A DNA stretch of 64,000 nt. Origin: Sorghum bicolor (lineage: Eukaryota > Streptophyta > Magnoliopsida > Poales > Poaceae). Numbering within the stretch: the stretch's first letter is position 1; each line of letters starts with the position of its first letter. Shown one piece after another: positions 54,138-64,000 of this stretch. Under the pieces are notes generated by a model. The model was not told the origin of the DNA. It saw only the letters and a program-made list of their open reading frames with translations, and made no database searches. The stretch lies in assembly GCF_000003195.3 (NCBI RefSeq), contig NC_012879.2:26810949-26874948 (forward strand), given 5' to 3'. Position numbers and translations under genes: made by a program.

Positions 54138-56783
54138 ATGAATAGAAGACATCTTCCAGGAAATTTTGTTGACAATCTCGAAGCATTATTCAAGAAGACG
54201 AGAGCCAAGCTAAAGAAATCATCAACACTTCAGCAAGAAGCTTCATCCAGTCAAGAAGATCACCGGAACTTGTCTTCAGAGTTCGAAGCCATGGCCAACA
54301 AATCAATCCGTGAGTTCTCAGCTCCCACTATGGACAACATCCGCACTGGACCTGCTGCAGAGATCGATGGCAACTTTGAGCTCAAGCCTAGACTTATCAA
54401 CATGGTGCAATCCAACCAGTTCTGTGGGAAGGCACACGAAGACGCTAGTGCTCATTTACAACACTTCCTGGAGATTTGCAACACATTCACCATAGCAGGA
54501 GTTTCCAAAGATGCTATACTACTTCGCGTCTTCCCATTCTCACTGTTAGGAAGAGCGAAGCAGTGGTTCTACGCTACAAAGGAGAAGAATACTACGTGGG
54601 CACTCTGCTCAACAAACTTCCTGGCTAAGTTCTTTCCCATGGGCAAGACCAATGCTCTCCGTGGGAAGATTACAAGTTTTCAGCAACAAAATGATGAATC
54701 TGTTCCAGAAGCATGGGAGCGCTTTCAAGACTACATCCTAGAATGTCCCCATCATGGAATGGAGAGTTGGCTACTGATGCAGACATTCTATCATGGGCTC
54801 AGCAACAGTGCCCGAGAGACCATGGATGCTGCAGCTGGAGGAGCATTCTTATCACTTACTATACCACAAGCCACAGCTCTTGTGGAGAAGATGGCGTCCA
54901 ACCAAAGCTGGAATGAAGAGAGGACCCAGACACGCAAGAGAGGTGGAGGTATGCATCAGCTGAAGGAGGTAGACATGCTGTCTGCAAAGCTAGACCTGCT
55001 CATGAAGAAGCTCGACGATAGAGCTGGAGACAAGAAAGAAGTTATGCACATCTACGACTCTCACGTCACTTGTGAGGAGTGCGGAGACACTCGACACTCA
55101 GGCAACCACTGCCCTGAGATGCTTGAGGATGTGAACTACATCAATAACAACAACAACAACAACTACAACCGTCCTCAACAAAATCAAGGTTGGAATCAAC
55201 AGAGGCCTAACTACTCAGGTAATTATCAAGGTAACAATTCTTACAACAATAATAATAATTTTCCACATTTGAGAGAGTTAGTGTCTAATCAAGGAAAGCT
55301 AATGGATAACCTGTCTAAGAAATTGGCATCAAATGATAAAATGCTAGAAAATATAAATAATAGAATGGATAATTTCTCTACTGCCATCAAGAATCAAATT
55401 AGCTTTAATAAAATGATTGAATCTCAGTTAAATCAAATAGCTGTTGCTGTTCCCACTACTAACCCCGGTATACCATCACAACCGGAAGGATTAGAATCTG
55501 CAAATCTTGTAGACGTGTTTGATGCAGGTAATTGGAGTAACCCCGTCACTGAATTTTCTACTGACCGTCTGCCGGTCAAGAGAGGCGATCCAGGACGCCC
55601 CGTCATCCCGATCTCCATCGGCATGGTGGACGTTCCAGAAGCACTCTGTGACTTTGGCTCTAGCGTCAACATTATACCCAGGGTACTCTATGAGAAATTC
55701 TTTACATATCCTTTATTAGAAACAACCATGTGTTTGCAGTTTGCAGATCAAACGATAACTTTTCCAAAAGGAATAGTGATGAACCTTTGTGTCCGAGTTG
55801 GTACCTTGTATGCCCCAGCAGACTTCGTAGTGGTAGAGACTGGAAATGATGAGAGAGCACCTATCATCCTAGGTAGGCCATTTTTGAACACCACGGGAGC
55901 TATCATCTACGCTAGTGCTGCCAAGATAAGTTTCTACGTCAAAGGGAAGAAGGAGACATTTTTCTTCAAGAACAAGACTACACAAATTCCAAATCAATCC
56001 AGACGTGAATCAAGGAAGAGGACCAACAGGAGAAACAGGAACAAGCAAGTGTGGACCGAGTCAGCTAAGATGGTCACTGTAGTCCATGGAGGCCAAGATC
56101 ACCAACTTAAGTCACCGTTTTTGACCAAGAAGGACGACCCAGGAATGCCAAGCATCTACTGCTCCATAAATGGATATAACTTCTACAAGACGATTTGCGA
56201 CACCGGATCGGGCGTCAACATAATGGCCGCAGTCACTTATCGGCTCTTGTTCGGGACCATGCCACTAAGACCAACATGCATTCAGCTCCAGATGGCAGAT
56301 CAGACATTTCGAGAAGTTCAAGGAATAGTATCTGATGTCCCAGTCAAAATAGACGATCACCTTGTCTACACAGACTTTCAAGTTGTTGACATGGGAGAAG
56401 ATGAGTATGATCCACCCATCATCCTTGGAAGACCGTTCCTCAGCACCGTTAAAGCAATTATCTACATTGGAACCGGAGAAGTCCATATGCACTTCCCCTC
56501 AGAGAAGGTACGCCGTTATTTTACTGACCCTAACTATATCATTGAAGAATCTAAGCAGGTAAGGAAAAGACGCAACCGCAACCAGAGGAGGCAGATCATC
56601 AAGGACGGATGGGCAGACTATGAAGGAGAAGTTGTAAGGTCAGAAGACGTAGAGTTCAAACAGAATTATCCAGAGGAGATTGAAGCACCGAGTCAGGTAT
56701 GGAAAATGAAGATAACTATACATGAAGAGGAGGCGCTGCCGGAAGTACCGACTACGCCACCCAACGAACCTCAGGACGATTAA
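54138..56783 (+). CDS. Gag-protease polyprotein with tandem protease domains, copy H (881 aa, intact)
   Basis: The start follows a splice-acceptor-like CTTATGCAG. Residues 1-55 are a basic N-terminal extension. About 85-240 is the Gag domain (NQFCGKAHEDASAHLQ, FPFSLLGRAKQWFY). 312-325 is a CCHC zinc knuckle whose conserved Gly is Arg in this copy (DTRHSG). An Asn-rich spacer and a helical region (NQGKLMDNLSKKL) follow. Protease domain 1 has Asp505 in CDFGSS and ILGRPFL near 577. A basic linker (SRKRTNRRNRNKQ) leads to protease domain 2, with Asp688 in CDTGSG and ILGRPFL near 761, then a second basic stretch (RKRRNRNQRRQ) and an acidic tail. Retropepsins normally have one domain and dimerise. 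The frame ends at the protease tail; no RT follows. Confidence 0.95.
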   Translation: MNRRHLPGNFVDNLEALFKKTRAKLKKSSTLQQEASSSQEDHRNLSSEFEAMANKSIREFSAPTMDNIRTGPAAEIDGNFELKPRLINMVQSNQFCGKAHEDASAHLQHFLEICNTFTIAGVSKDAILLRVFPFSLLGRAKQWFYATKEKNTTWALCSTNFLAKFFPMGKTNALRGKITSFQQQNDESVPEAWERFQDYILECPHHGMESWLLMQTFYHGLSNSARETMDAAAGGAFLSLTIPQATALVEKMASNQSWNEERTQTRKRGGGMHQLKEVDMLSAKLDLLMKKLDDRAGDKKEVMHIYDSHVTCEECGDTRHSGNHCPEMLEDVNYINNNNNNNYNRPQQNQGWNQQRPNYSGNYQGNNSYNNNNNFPHLRELVSNQGKLMDNLSKKLASNDKMLENINNRMDNFSTAIKNQISFNKMIESQLNQIAVAVPTTNPGIPSQPEGLESANLVDVFDAGNWSNPVTEFSTDRLPVKRGDPGRPVIPISIGMVDVPEALCDFGSSVNIIPRVLYEKFFTYPLLETTMCLQFADQTITFPKGIVMNLCVRVGTLYAPADFVVVETGNDERAPIILGRPFLNTTGAIIYASAAKISFYVKGKKETFFFKNKTTQIPNQSRRESRKRTNRRNRNKQVWTESAKMVTVVHGGQDHQLKSPFLTKKDDPGMPSIYCSINGYNFYKTICDTGSGVNIMAAVTYRLLFGTMPLRPTCIQLQMADQTFREVQGIVSDVPVKIDDHLVYTDFQVVDMGEDEYDPPIILGRPFLSTVKAIIYIGTGEVHMHFPSEKVRRYFTDPNYIIEESKQVRKRRNRNQRRQIIKDGWADYEGEVVRSEDVEFKQNYPEEIEAPSQVWKMKITIHEEEALPEVPTTPPNEPQDD

Positions 56784-58923
56784 GAAAATGGAGAGTCCCG
56801 TTCGGAGGACTTAAAAACACCGAACGCCCTGCCAAGAGGTAAACTTGGTAGTTACCCTTTCCCTTTCAATTATTTCAATTATTTCAAATAGTTTACTTAG
56901 TTAATTATGTTCATGCTATCCTAAAAAGAAAATAAAAATGTAAAAAACAGTAAGCCCCATATGAGTAGACGAGTGGCATAAAACCCATAAGTACATTCAC
57001 TGTGGTGGCATAAAAATAAAATAAATATTTTTTCTGCTTTATAAAAACAAAAATATAAAAACAGAGAGTAACAATTATTAAGGAGTCTCAACATGATAAA
57101 GGCTAGATATTTATGCTAACACTTAATCAAGTTCCACAAGCTTTGTTGTCTATTTGAGCTCCACAGAATATCAAGAAGACTAGCAGACGGAGGACATTCT
57201 AATCGCTGTCAGAATGCTGCTGACTTTCAACTACACCTCTGCCACCTGCTAGCTACATCAAGAGAAATTACGTCAAAATTCAGCTTGGGGGAGAGCACCC
57301 CCATTTAACTCGATAAGTATTTCTATCTATTTTTATACTTATATTATTTTAGAATATTAAAATACACATAAACTATGGGAAAACCAAATAAAGATTTTAT
57401 GCTTATATATGTCTTTTGCTTAGTGTGTTTAATAAATAAATAAAGTGGCTATGCTAATCTGTATCTAAACAAAAACTTAAGCATGGATATGATGAATAGT
57501 TGCTCTACCTAATTTGCACATTCTAAGTTCTCTCTCAAGTTTAGATATAACTGTTATAATTTAAAGCTTGCCCTAGACCTAAACTTGTGGGATGAAAACT
57601 TGATCTGAAGTCTAAGTTGTGAATGGATACGATATGGGAAGGTTGAGCTGCTGTTTATCTGTTCCTAGAGATGCTAGAATTCTGGAGAATTTTATCTTTG
57701 AAAATCTTTAAAATGTTGCATGATGAGTTAACCACAGCCATATATACATGTTTGCTAGACTTTGCGCCACACATTTATTATTTACTGCTTATGAGCATTG
57801 AGTGTGGTCAAGCTGTGTAGACCCTTAGGAGCTTGTCATGTGGTTAAATCAAGATTTCACTTGCACGTTCACTCATATATGCTACTTCTACTCCAGAAGT
57901 ACCATCCACATATATCCATCCATTTCCATCTCCAGAATCACCCAAAAATATTCTGCTCCTAATCCGGGAGAGAATAACCAAAAATATTTCTGTTTCCCCT
58001 TGTGAAATAAATGCTCAAGTTATCTTGTTACTACCACTTGCTATATTATCTCAAGAGATGAGTGCTCTAAAAAAAAGAGAGAAGAAAATAAAAAAAATAT
58101 ACGAGGAAATAAAAAGGAGCAAGTGCTCGGAACCTCGAAAGAAAAGAAAGAGTGAGACGAGAGGTAAAAATGGACAAGTGTCCGACAGTAGAATTAGGGG
58201 TGCAAGATACCCACCTGAGAGACAAGAAAAAGAAGATCATCTCATTCTCCTCATAAAGTTTCAAAAGCAAGGAAGGTATGTATCCCCTCAAAAGAGCAAA
58301 GTAGAATTAGACTTCCACCACCATTGTTATCACCATCATCACCATACACCATTCATTCGCCACACATGCACATCTTGATTTGGCTTATTGATTTGTTTCT
58401 TTGGATCCATGGTTTGACTAGGCAATAAATGTCTTGTGAGTATGTATACTTTATCTACCACCTATGAGCTCCAAATATTAAAGCCTTATTAGAGTAGGGT
58501 GAGAGAGAAGGCAATGTCACTATGCCTTATACCACAAATACTACATATCTTGAGAGAAGGCATATACCATCAATGCCTTGGTAAGGATCCAAAAATACCA
58601 CAAAAGAGAGATCTGAGAGAATCATACAAGGAATCTCTGAGTTTTATTTGAAATTCTGCAAAAGCCCCAGAGCTATAGCTGATCAAGAATAAGAGACATG
58701 GCACTTGGCTAGACTGTTCTATCTTTTAACCACTCAAGACGGAAGTGACAGTTACAAGTCCCATGGTGTAGGTAAAGTAAGTAAGTTTTAAGTCTTGACA
58801 GTTTACTCTAACTCAGAGATGAGATCTTATTTAAAAAGCATGTGTACCGTCAAATTTTAAAGATATTGCAACTACTTATGATCCATTGCTAAGTCTATCC
58901 TTGCTCAGGGACGAGCAAGAGGT
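56784..58923 (+). other. 3' noncoding region of copy H
   Basis: Internal polypurine-like motif at 57282-57293. Palindromes GAGCAAGTGCTC (58117-58128) and GGACAAGTGTCC (58172-58183) are intact. A 117-codon frame at 58025-58378 is Lys-rich and low-complexity and is not conserved as a frame in the other copies. Confidence 0.75.
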
Positions 58924-58935
58924 AAGCTTGGGGAG
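58924..58935 (+). other. Polypurine tract of copy H
   Basis: AAGCTTGGGGAG, one G shorter than in the other copies, just before the LTR at 58938. Confidence 0.82.
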
Positions 58936-58937
58936 TT

Positions 58938-60562
58938 TGTTGACGGTCCTTAAGAATCAAATTTAATTATCAAATAAATAAAGAAAAGGATCCAAATGAA
59001 ATCAAGATCCAGACTTAGGGTTTTATCTGACAGAATTCCACGAGTTTTGGTGTTTGTCTATTTCTGCAGTGGGTTATCAGGAAATATGGAAGAAAGGCCC
59101 ACATGTAAGGATTACGTAAAGGTATTAACGTGCTGCGCAATTATCTTACATCTAGAAGACTCCAGAAGCCACGAGACCGAAGCGGAGGCGAAACGGGGCC
59201 AGACCCTGGGCGGCCGCCCAGTTGGTCTGGGCGCCCGCCCACCTCCTGAGTCCAATCAGGACTCTGCTTTGCGGGAGATCTCCACTGACCTAAAGGATGA
59301 ATCTAAACCATACAATCTATGTCGGTTTGATCCAAGGGCCCATATTCACTTGAAGGGACTATAAAACCAGACCCCCTGGCCCCTGGAGGAGAGAGCCTCT
59401 CAACCCTAATTCATTGTTCCATCAAAGGAGAAGAAGCCTCTGATCAAGATTAGAGCCACCACATTAATTAGATATCTAGATTAGCATAGCTACATAGGAT
59501 TAGAACTAGAAGGAGTCAATCTTCGATTGGTTTCCGGATCTGTCAAGAGGATTCTTGGTAATTCTCTAATTGTGCTTCTAATTACTTTCTAATTATCTTT
59601 GTTCTTCAATATTATGAATATGACTTTGTTCTACTTCAATATATTGCTTATGACTTTGCTCTACTTGCTTATATTCAAGATTATATTGTTCTTAGTTTAT
59701 CATAGTTATGTACTTGGCTTAGTTAGATTCGATCTATATACATGCTTAGGATCGTATAGCGTTTATCCATCGGATCCATCGGTAAATGATAGATATTGTG
59801 TAGGCGTGGTGCTTATACCGTATTTATCTGCGATTGTACCCAATATGCCAGATCGTGGGGTGGTTCGTGATAGTGACAGCTTCATTGATTCTTATATAGT
59901 CCCCCTCTCGTGTATTGGGCTGGCAGAGCAACATTATTACAGGGGAGTGATTGCTATGTTTCTCATATTCCTTGCTAATATCACTATGCATGGGCGTAGT
60001 CTTGTCTCGCAATGATTGCTAAGTATGCTTGCACTAACTATGATATGCTAGACTATATAGTTGAGAATAACTTAGGGAATATTCTTGTAGTTTGTTCTAA
60101 TACCATGCTAATGACTTTCTAGAGTATCTAATTGAGGTGCTTATCATATTTATTATGTGGCTAGATCAGATTAGTTATCCTTGTCATTATTATTATTTCA
60201 TATATCTTTTATGTGACACTTATCCCTGTATGAAGAGTTAGATATAATGTTCTCAATTATACATGCAATGATAGATGCTCAATCTCATATTATATTTTGT
60301 AATCATTAGTGATGATTGCTAATCCCTTCCCAGTGGTAAAAATATAAATAACGATACCTGGAATACTTCCCGGTTAAAATGCTACATCGGTATTAATATG
60401 TGCGCTTGCAGATCCAATTCATTATTTATTTAGAAGAGCAATTGCATATTTCAATACCGCGTCTCTTATATCATGCTGGGGATGACAACTTGGCTTAAGT
60501 GGTGTGAGGGATAGGTTTGGCATTTTTGGCACCGTTGCTAGATTTAGAACTTAGTCTACTTT
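58938..60562 (+). repeat. 3' LTR of copy H (truncated)
   Basis: TATAAAA at 59360-59366. The last 27 bp present in the 5' LTR are absent, and the sequence passes directly into solo LTR I. The deletion must post-date insertion. Confidence 0.92.
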
Positions 60563-63000
60563 AAGTATTATCCTAAATATTATAGTAATCCAGGGATTAA
60601 CCCCAATTATTAACACAGGATAGCAATCCTGCCAACACAGAATAGCCATTCCGCCAAAACACGAGGTAGCAACCTCGCCAAGGTCCGTCTCCAAGTATCC
60701 AGTGAATCCAATTTGCTCATCAAGTGAGGGTCTGGGCCGCTCGTGACCGTGAGCACGGCTGATATATCAGTTTTACACTCTGCAGAGGTGTGCACGTTCA
60801 CTCCAAGTCGTGATTCCCATTTTCCCGGGGTCGCGACTCCCCAAAACACTTCCAAGGTGAGCAGGCAGGGTCTCACTACGAGACCTTTCACAGGGTCCAA
60901 CTAATAGGATGCCACTCGCAAGTTTTCGCCGGGGCGCTCGACACTCGATACCCATAGCCATGGCGTACCGATCAACCGACAACTTAATATTCATTACCTA
61001 AGTTACTTCCTCACGCCTACCCAGAAAGTAACACCCTACTAGTGGAGGTCCTGCTAATTAGTCAAGCCAGAGCCATATAGCTTGGAGCTGCACTGTAAGT
61101 CCCAGGGGGCCGCTCCCCGACTAAGTCCTTACGGAGAGCAGAGACGGGTACGCCCGACAAACCGGACCACCAACGGTACCCGCTCCCCCTGTCACCACCA
61201 TCATCACGTTGCTCGCAAGCATCCAACATCGCCATCACCGCAGTGACCAAAGATTCAGCACAGTTTAAGCATCAAGTTGAGTAGAGATTATTACTTGTTT
61301 AGGCATGTGTAAAAGATGAGTAGAGCAGCTAAGCAAACCTAGTATAGCCTAGTCTACCCATAAACATAACCCCAGGTGAACAAAGAAGAGTAAGTAAGCT
61401 AGTCATGTCCTTAGGGTTTGCATTCATTGGACACATGCATATAAAGTAAATGACATTAATGAGTAGGTTCAAAATGATCAAACGGTGTCTACACTTGCCT
61501 TGATCGATGTCGGGTTGCTCGAACTCAGCGGGATCCTGAACCTCTTCCTTCACGAACGTCTCGTTGGCTATACGCGTCAATCATCAATCATAGGAACAAT
61601 ACATGCAAGCAAACAAACTTAATCAGAAACAGTACACCAAAGCATGCGAAAACAAAAAGCAACTGCACTACTGTAATCTACCCGACGAAACGAAACCATA
61701 GCGACCAGAATCACCTAAATCGGAGTTACGATGCAAAAGTTATGGCTAAAACAAGTTGAATGACATCTCTGTAGATAAACAGAACTATTTTTCGTAATAA
61801 AAACTAATTAAAACTGAATTAAAACGCATTTTGGATAAAATATGTAAATACCAACGGGTGGAGGGCTTAAACTGTAAAAGCAGGGGCATATTTTAAAATA
61901 AACTAAAACTGAGCTGGATCGCGGGTTAATTTTGAAGAAACGCGAGGGCCTTTTCGCAAAAAGGCCAGGGGCGCGCGGGGGCCGTGGCCGTCCTGGCCAC
62001 GTGGCGGCGCGTGGCTGGCCCGGTCCATGGCGGCGCTGTGGACCGGGGGGGCTCGGGGGTCCACCGATCCATGGTGGACCGGGGAGAGGCGCGGGGGCGG
62101 CGTGGACCCGGTCCAGGGGACCGGCCGTGCGGGGCGCTGGGGTCGCGGTCCACGGTGGACCGCGCCCTTGGCGAGGCGAGCAGGCGGGCGGCCGGTCGGC
62201 CGCGGCGGGCAGGGACGGCGGCGCCATGGCCGCCGCCGGCGAGGTTGCGGGCACGGCCCTAAGGGGCGAGACGGAGCACGCCGAGGGCACCAACGGGGTC
62301 GGCACGACGCGGCGAGGACGGGGCGCGGCTCACCTTCGCGAACCCGGCAGCGCGGAGAGGAGCGCGACGGTGGCGAGCTTTGGCGGCGGCGCGAACTCGG
62401 CGAGAGCGGCGGCGGTGCGAGCTAGCGTTTAGGGCTTTAGGCGGCTCGGGGTGCGAAGGGGCCCGCGAGGGCGAGTGGCGGCGCTATTTATAGGGTGCAG
62501 CGAACTTTGGTTCGCGTGCGGGCGCGGAAACCGGAGCGGAGGCGGCGCGGCGCTCCCCCATCCGATTCGGACGGGAGGTTGAAGACGCCCCCTGACGGGT
62601 GGGCCCCACCTGCGGGACCCACTGGTCAGCGGCTGCGGGCGGCAGGGGGCGCTGCTGCGCGGGCGAGCTGGGCCGCGGCCCACTCGGGCAAGGGGGGAGG
62701 GGCGCGGGGTGCTGGGCCGAGAGTCGGCCCAAGCGGGGGTTCTCCTTTTTTTTCTTTTTTTTAACAGATTTCTCCTATTTAATTATTGCTCCAAAATTCA
62801 AATAAAGGCACAAACAAACAAATAAATAAAATCAAGCAAAAATTATGCTGCAGCATGAATGCAAACTCAAACATGTTTCTACCTTATATTTAATTTTATT
62901 TAATTTTGTAAATTATTTAATAATTCCCAAAAATTCAAATTGAGCCAAAATTAAATCAAATTTAAACTAAATTTAAAATTCAAAAATTTGGAGTGTTATA
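60563..63000 (-). repeat. Solo LTR I, promoter-proximal segment
   Basis: The stretch 61920-62750 is strikingly GC-rich, with overlapping open frames on both strands. These arise from composition and carry no recognisable domain. The remainder (60563-61920) is moderately AT-rich LTR sequence. A minus-strand segment near 61500 (AACGAGACGTTCGTGAAGGA … GATCAAGGCAAGTG) parallels the place in the C LTR around 12490-12620. No gene is called. Confidence 0.8.
62485..62492 (-). promoter_or_regulatory. TATA box of solo LTR I
   Basis: TATTTATA on the plus strand is TATAAATA on the minus strand (CCCTATAAATAGCGCCG). GC-rich sequence lies downstream on the minus strand, with a possible splice donor (CGAAGGTGAGCC) near 62335. 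Confidence 0.6.
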
Positions 63001-64000
63001 AGCAGCTATTTGATTTAACTGAGATTCCATCATTTTATTAAAGCTAATTTGATTCTTGATGGCAGTAGAGAAATTATCCATTCTATTATTTATATTTTCT
63101 AGCATTTTATCATTAGATGCCAATTTCTTAGATAGATTATCCATTAGCTTTCCTTAATTAGACACTAACTCTCTCAGAGGTGGAAAATTATTATTATTGT
63201 TGTAAGAATTGTTACCTTGATAATTACCTGAGTAGTTAGGCCTCTGTTGATTCCAACCTTGATTTTGTTGAGGACGGTTGTAGTTGTTGTTGTTGTTGCT
63301 GTTGATGTAGTTCACATCCTCAAGTATCTCAGGGCAGTGATTGCCTGAGTGTCCAGTATCTCCACACTCCTCGCAAGTCATGTGAGAGTCGTAGATGTGC
63401 ATAAGTTCTTTCTTATCTCCAGCTCTATCATCGAGCTTCTTCATGAGCAGGTCTAGCTTTGCAGATAGCATGTCTACCTCCTTCAGCTGATGCATACCTC
63501 CACCTCCCTTGCGTGTCTGGGTCCTCTCTTCATTCCAGCTTTGATTGGACGCCATCTTCTCCACAAGAGCTGTGGCTTGTGATATAGTAAGTGATAAGAA
63601 TGCTCCTCCACCTGCAGCATCCATGGTCTCTCGGGCACTGTTGCCGAGCCCATAATAAAATGCTGCATCAGTAGCCAACTCTCCATTCCATGATGGGGAC
63701 ATTTTAGGATGTAGTCTTGAAAGCGCTCCCATGCTTCTGGAACAGATTCATCATTTTGTTGCTGAAAACTTGTAATCTTCCCACGGAGAGCATTGGTCTT
63801 CCCATGGGAAAGAACTTAGCCAGGAAGTTTGTTGAGCAGAGTGCCCACGTAGTATTCTTCTCCTTTGTAGCGTAGAACCACTGCTTCGCTTTCCCTAATA
63901 GTGAGAATGGGAAGAGGCGAAGTAGTATAGCATCTTTGGAAACTCCTGATATGGTGAATGTGTTGCAAATCTCCAGGAAGTGTTGTAGATGAGCACTAGC
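63001..64000 (-). pseudogene. Gag of copy G, broken (continues beyond window)
   Basis: On the minus strand it runs from ASAHLQHF at the window edge through the Gag domain, the knuckle CEECGDTGHSGNHC (near 63340-63385), the Asn-rich spacer and NQGKLMDNL. Compared with H, one base is lost near 63662 (frameshift) and CAA became TAA at 63154-63156. It joins the protease part at 51805 across solo LTR I. Confidence 0.9.

Larger units (their letters stand above)
52326..60562 (+). mobile_element. Family-1 non-autonomous LTR retrotransposon, copy H (intact ORF; last 27 bp of 3' LTR missing)
   Basis: 5' LTR 52326-53977 and 3' LTR 58938-60562. The 3' LTR breaks off after CTTAGTCTACTTT, so the terminal segment with ACCCAACA and the second target duplication (expected ATGAG, as at 52321-52325) are lost. 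It lies inside solo LTR I. The paired LTRs differ at about twenty positions by eye. This is the only family-1 copy here with an uninterrupted gag-protease ORF. Confidence 0.95.
51806..63000 (-). mobile_element. Solo LTR I of a Tekay-type Gypsy element (contains copy H)
   Basis: Duplication AGCAG at 51801-51805 and 63001-63005. On the minus strand it starts TATAACACTCC (expected TGTAACACCCC; two transition-type changes) and ends GGGTGTGACA. Without copy H it is about 2.96 kb: AT-rich start, a very GC-rich promoter block (62750-61920), a leader, then sequence that parallels the LTR of C. No PBS, coding region or second LTR is present, so it is a solo LTR left by recombination. Confidence 0.85.
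46642..64000 (-). mobile_element. Family-1 LTR retrotransposon, copy G (minus; split by solo LTR I; 5' end beyond window)
   Basis: Read on the minus strand, the window contains its Gag (64000-63001), the two protease domains (51805-50463), the noncoding tail (50462-48310), the polypurine tract and the 3' LTR (48294-46642). Solo LTR I (51806-63000) is inserted at the Gag/protease spacer with duplication AGCAG. The 5' LTR is outside the window, so the duplication expected to match CATAA (46637-46641) cannot be checked. Confidence 0.94.

Noticed and set aside
58025..58378. Lys-rich 117-codon frame in the tail of copy H
   Set aside because: It is low-complexity and contains the palindromes and purine runs, and the frame is not kept in A, B or G.
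61932..62432. Several overlapping GC-rich frames on both strands in solo LTR I
   Set aside because: They follow from very high GC content in a promoter/leader block, overlap each other on both strands and show no domain. The TATA box and LTR boundaries explain the region.

Overview
This is plant nuclear DNA, almost certainly from a large-genome grass (Poaceae, probably a panicoid). The evidence is a nest of plant LTR retrotransposons: a chromodomain Gypsy element of the Tekay/Del type, a SIRE/Maximus-type Copia element, Athila-like non-autonomous Gypsy elements, a Cassandra solo LTR carrying a 5S rRNA-like sequence, and a CACTA-like terminus. I found no convincing host gene; nearly every base can be assigned to a transposable element or its remnant. 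The organism call is inference from element types and from the very GC-rich promoter blocks typical of grass LTRs.

Layout, left to right. 1-5021: 3' part of family-1 copy A (gag-protease without RT/integrase, long noncoding tail, 3' LTR). 5022-6463: eroded minus-strand retrotransposon remnant. 6464-10196: 3' half of Copia element D (minus), cut in its reverse transcriptase by element C. 10197-42134: Tekay-like element C (+), flanked by the duplication TGTTT. C contains two later insertions: element E (13494-22817, duplication ATAAT) in its 5' LTR, and family-1 copy B (24611-32905, duplication GTGAA) in its first ORF. 42135-45530: the rest of D, with a Cassandra solo LTR (43687-43966, duplication GAATA). 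45530-46095: fragments of a Tat-type integrase and a diverged LTR. 46096-46641: CACTA-like end. 46642-64000: family-1 copy G (minus), split by Tekay-type solo LTR I (51806-63000, duplication AGCAG), which itself contains family-1 copy H (52326-60562).

How the parts work together. Family 1 (A, B, G, H) and family 2 (E) encode Gag and aspartic protease but no RT, RNase H or integrase, so they must be mobilised in trans. They share the LTR start TGTTGACGGTCCTTAAG, a tRNA-Asp primer binding site and the polypurine motif AGCTTGGGGGAG, which suggests one helper element serves both. Their paired LTRs differ by only about 1-2% by eye, so these are recent insertions. C and D were once autonomous but are broken by stops, frameshifts, a lost integrase core (D) and a changed catalytic Glu (C).

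The most unusual biology: (1) the first ORF of C starts with a close imitation of the histone H3 tail that keeps K9 but replaces K4, K14, K18 and K23, followed by a coiled coil and an acidic tail, in an element whose Pol ends in a chromodomain; (2) family 1 carries two tandem retropepsin domains in one chain; (3) family-1 LTRs contain a decayed copy of the primer binding site just inside their 3' end; (4) E has a TATA-containing internal promoter-like region and a splice acceptor ahead of an Athila ORF-1-like gene; (5) short palindromes in the 3' noncoding regions show compensatory changes between families.
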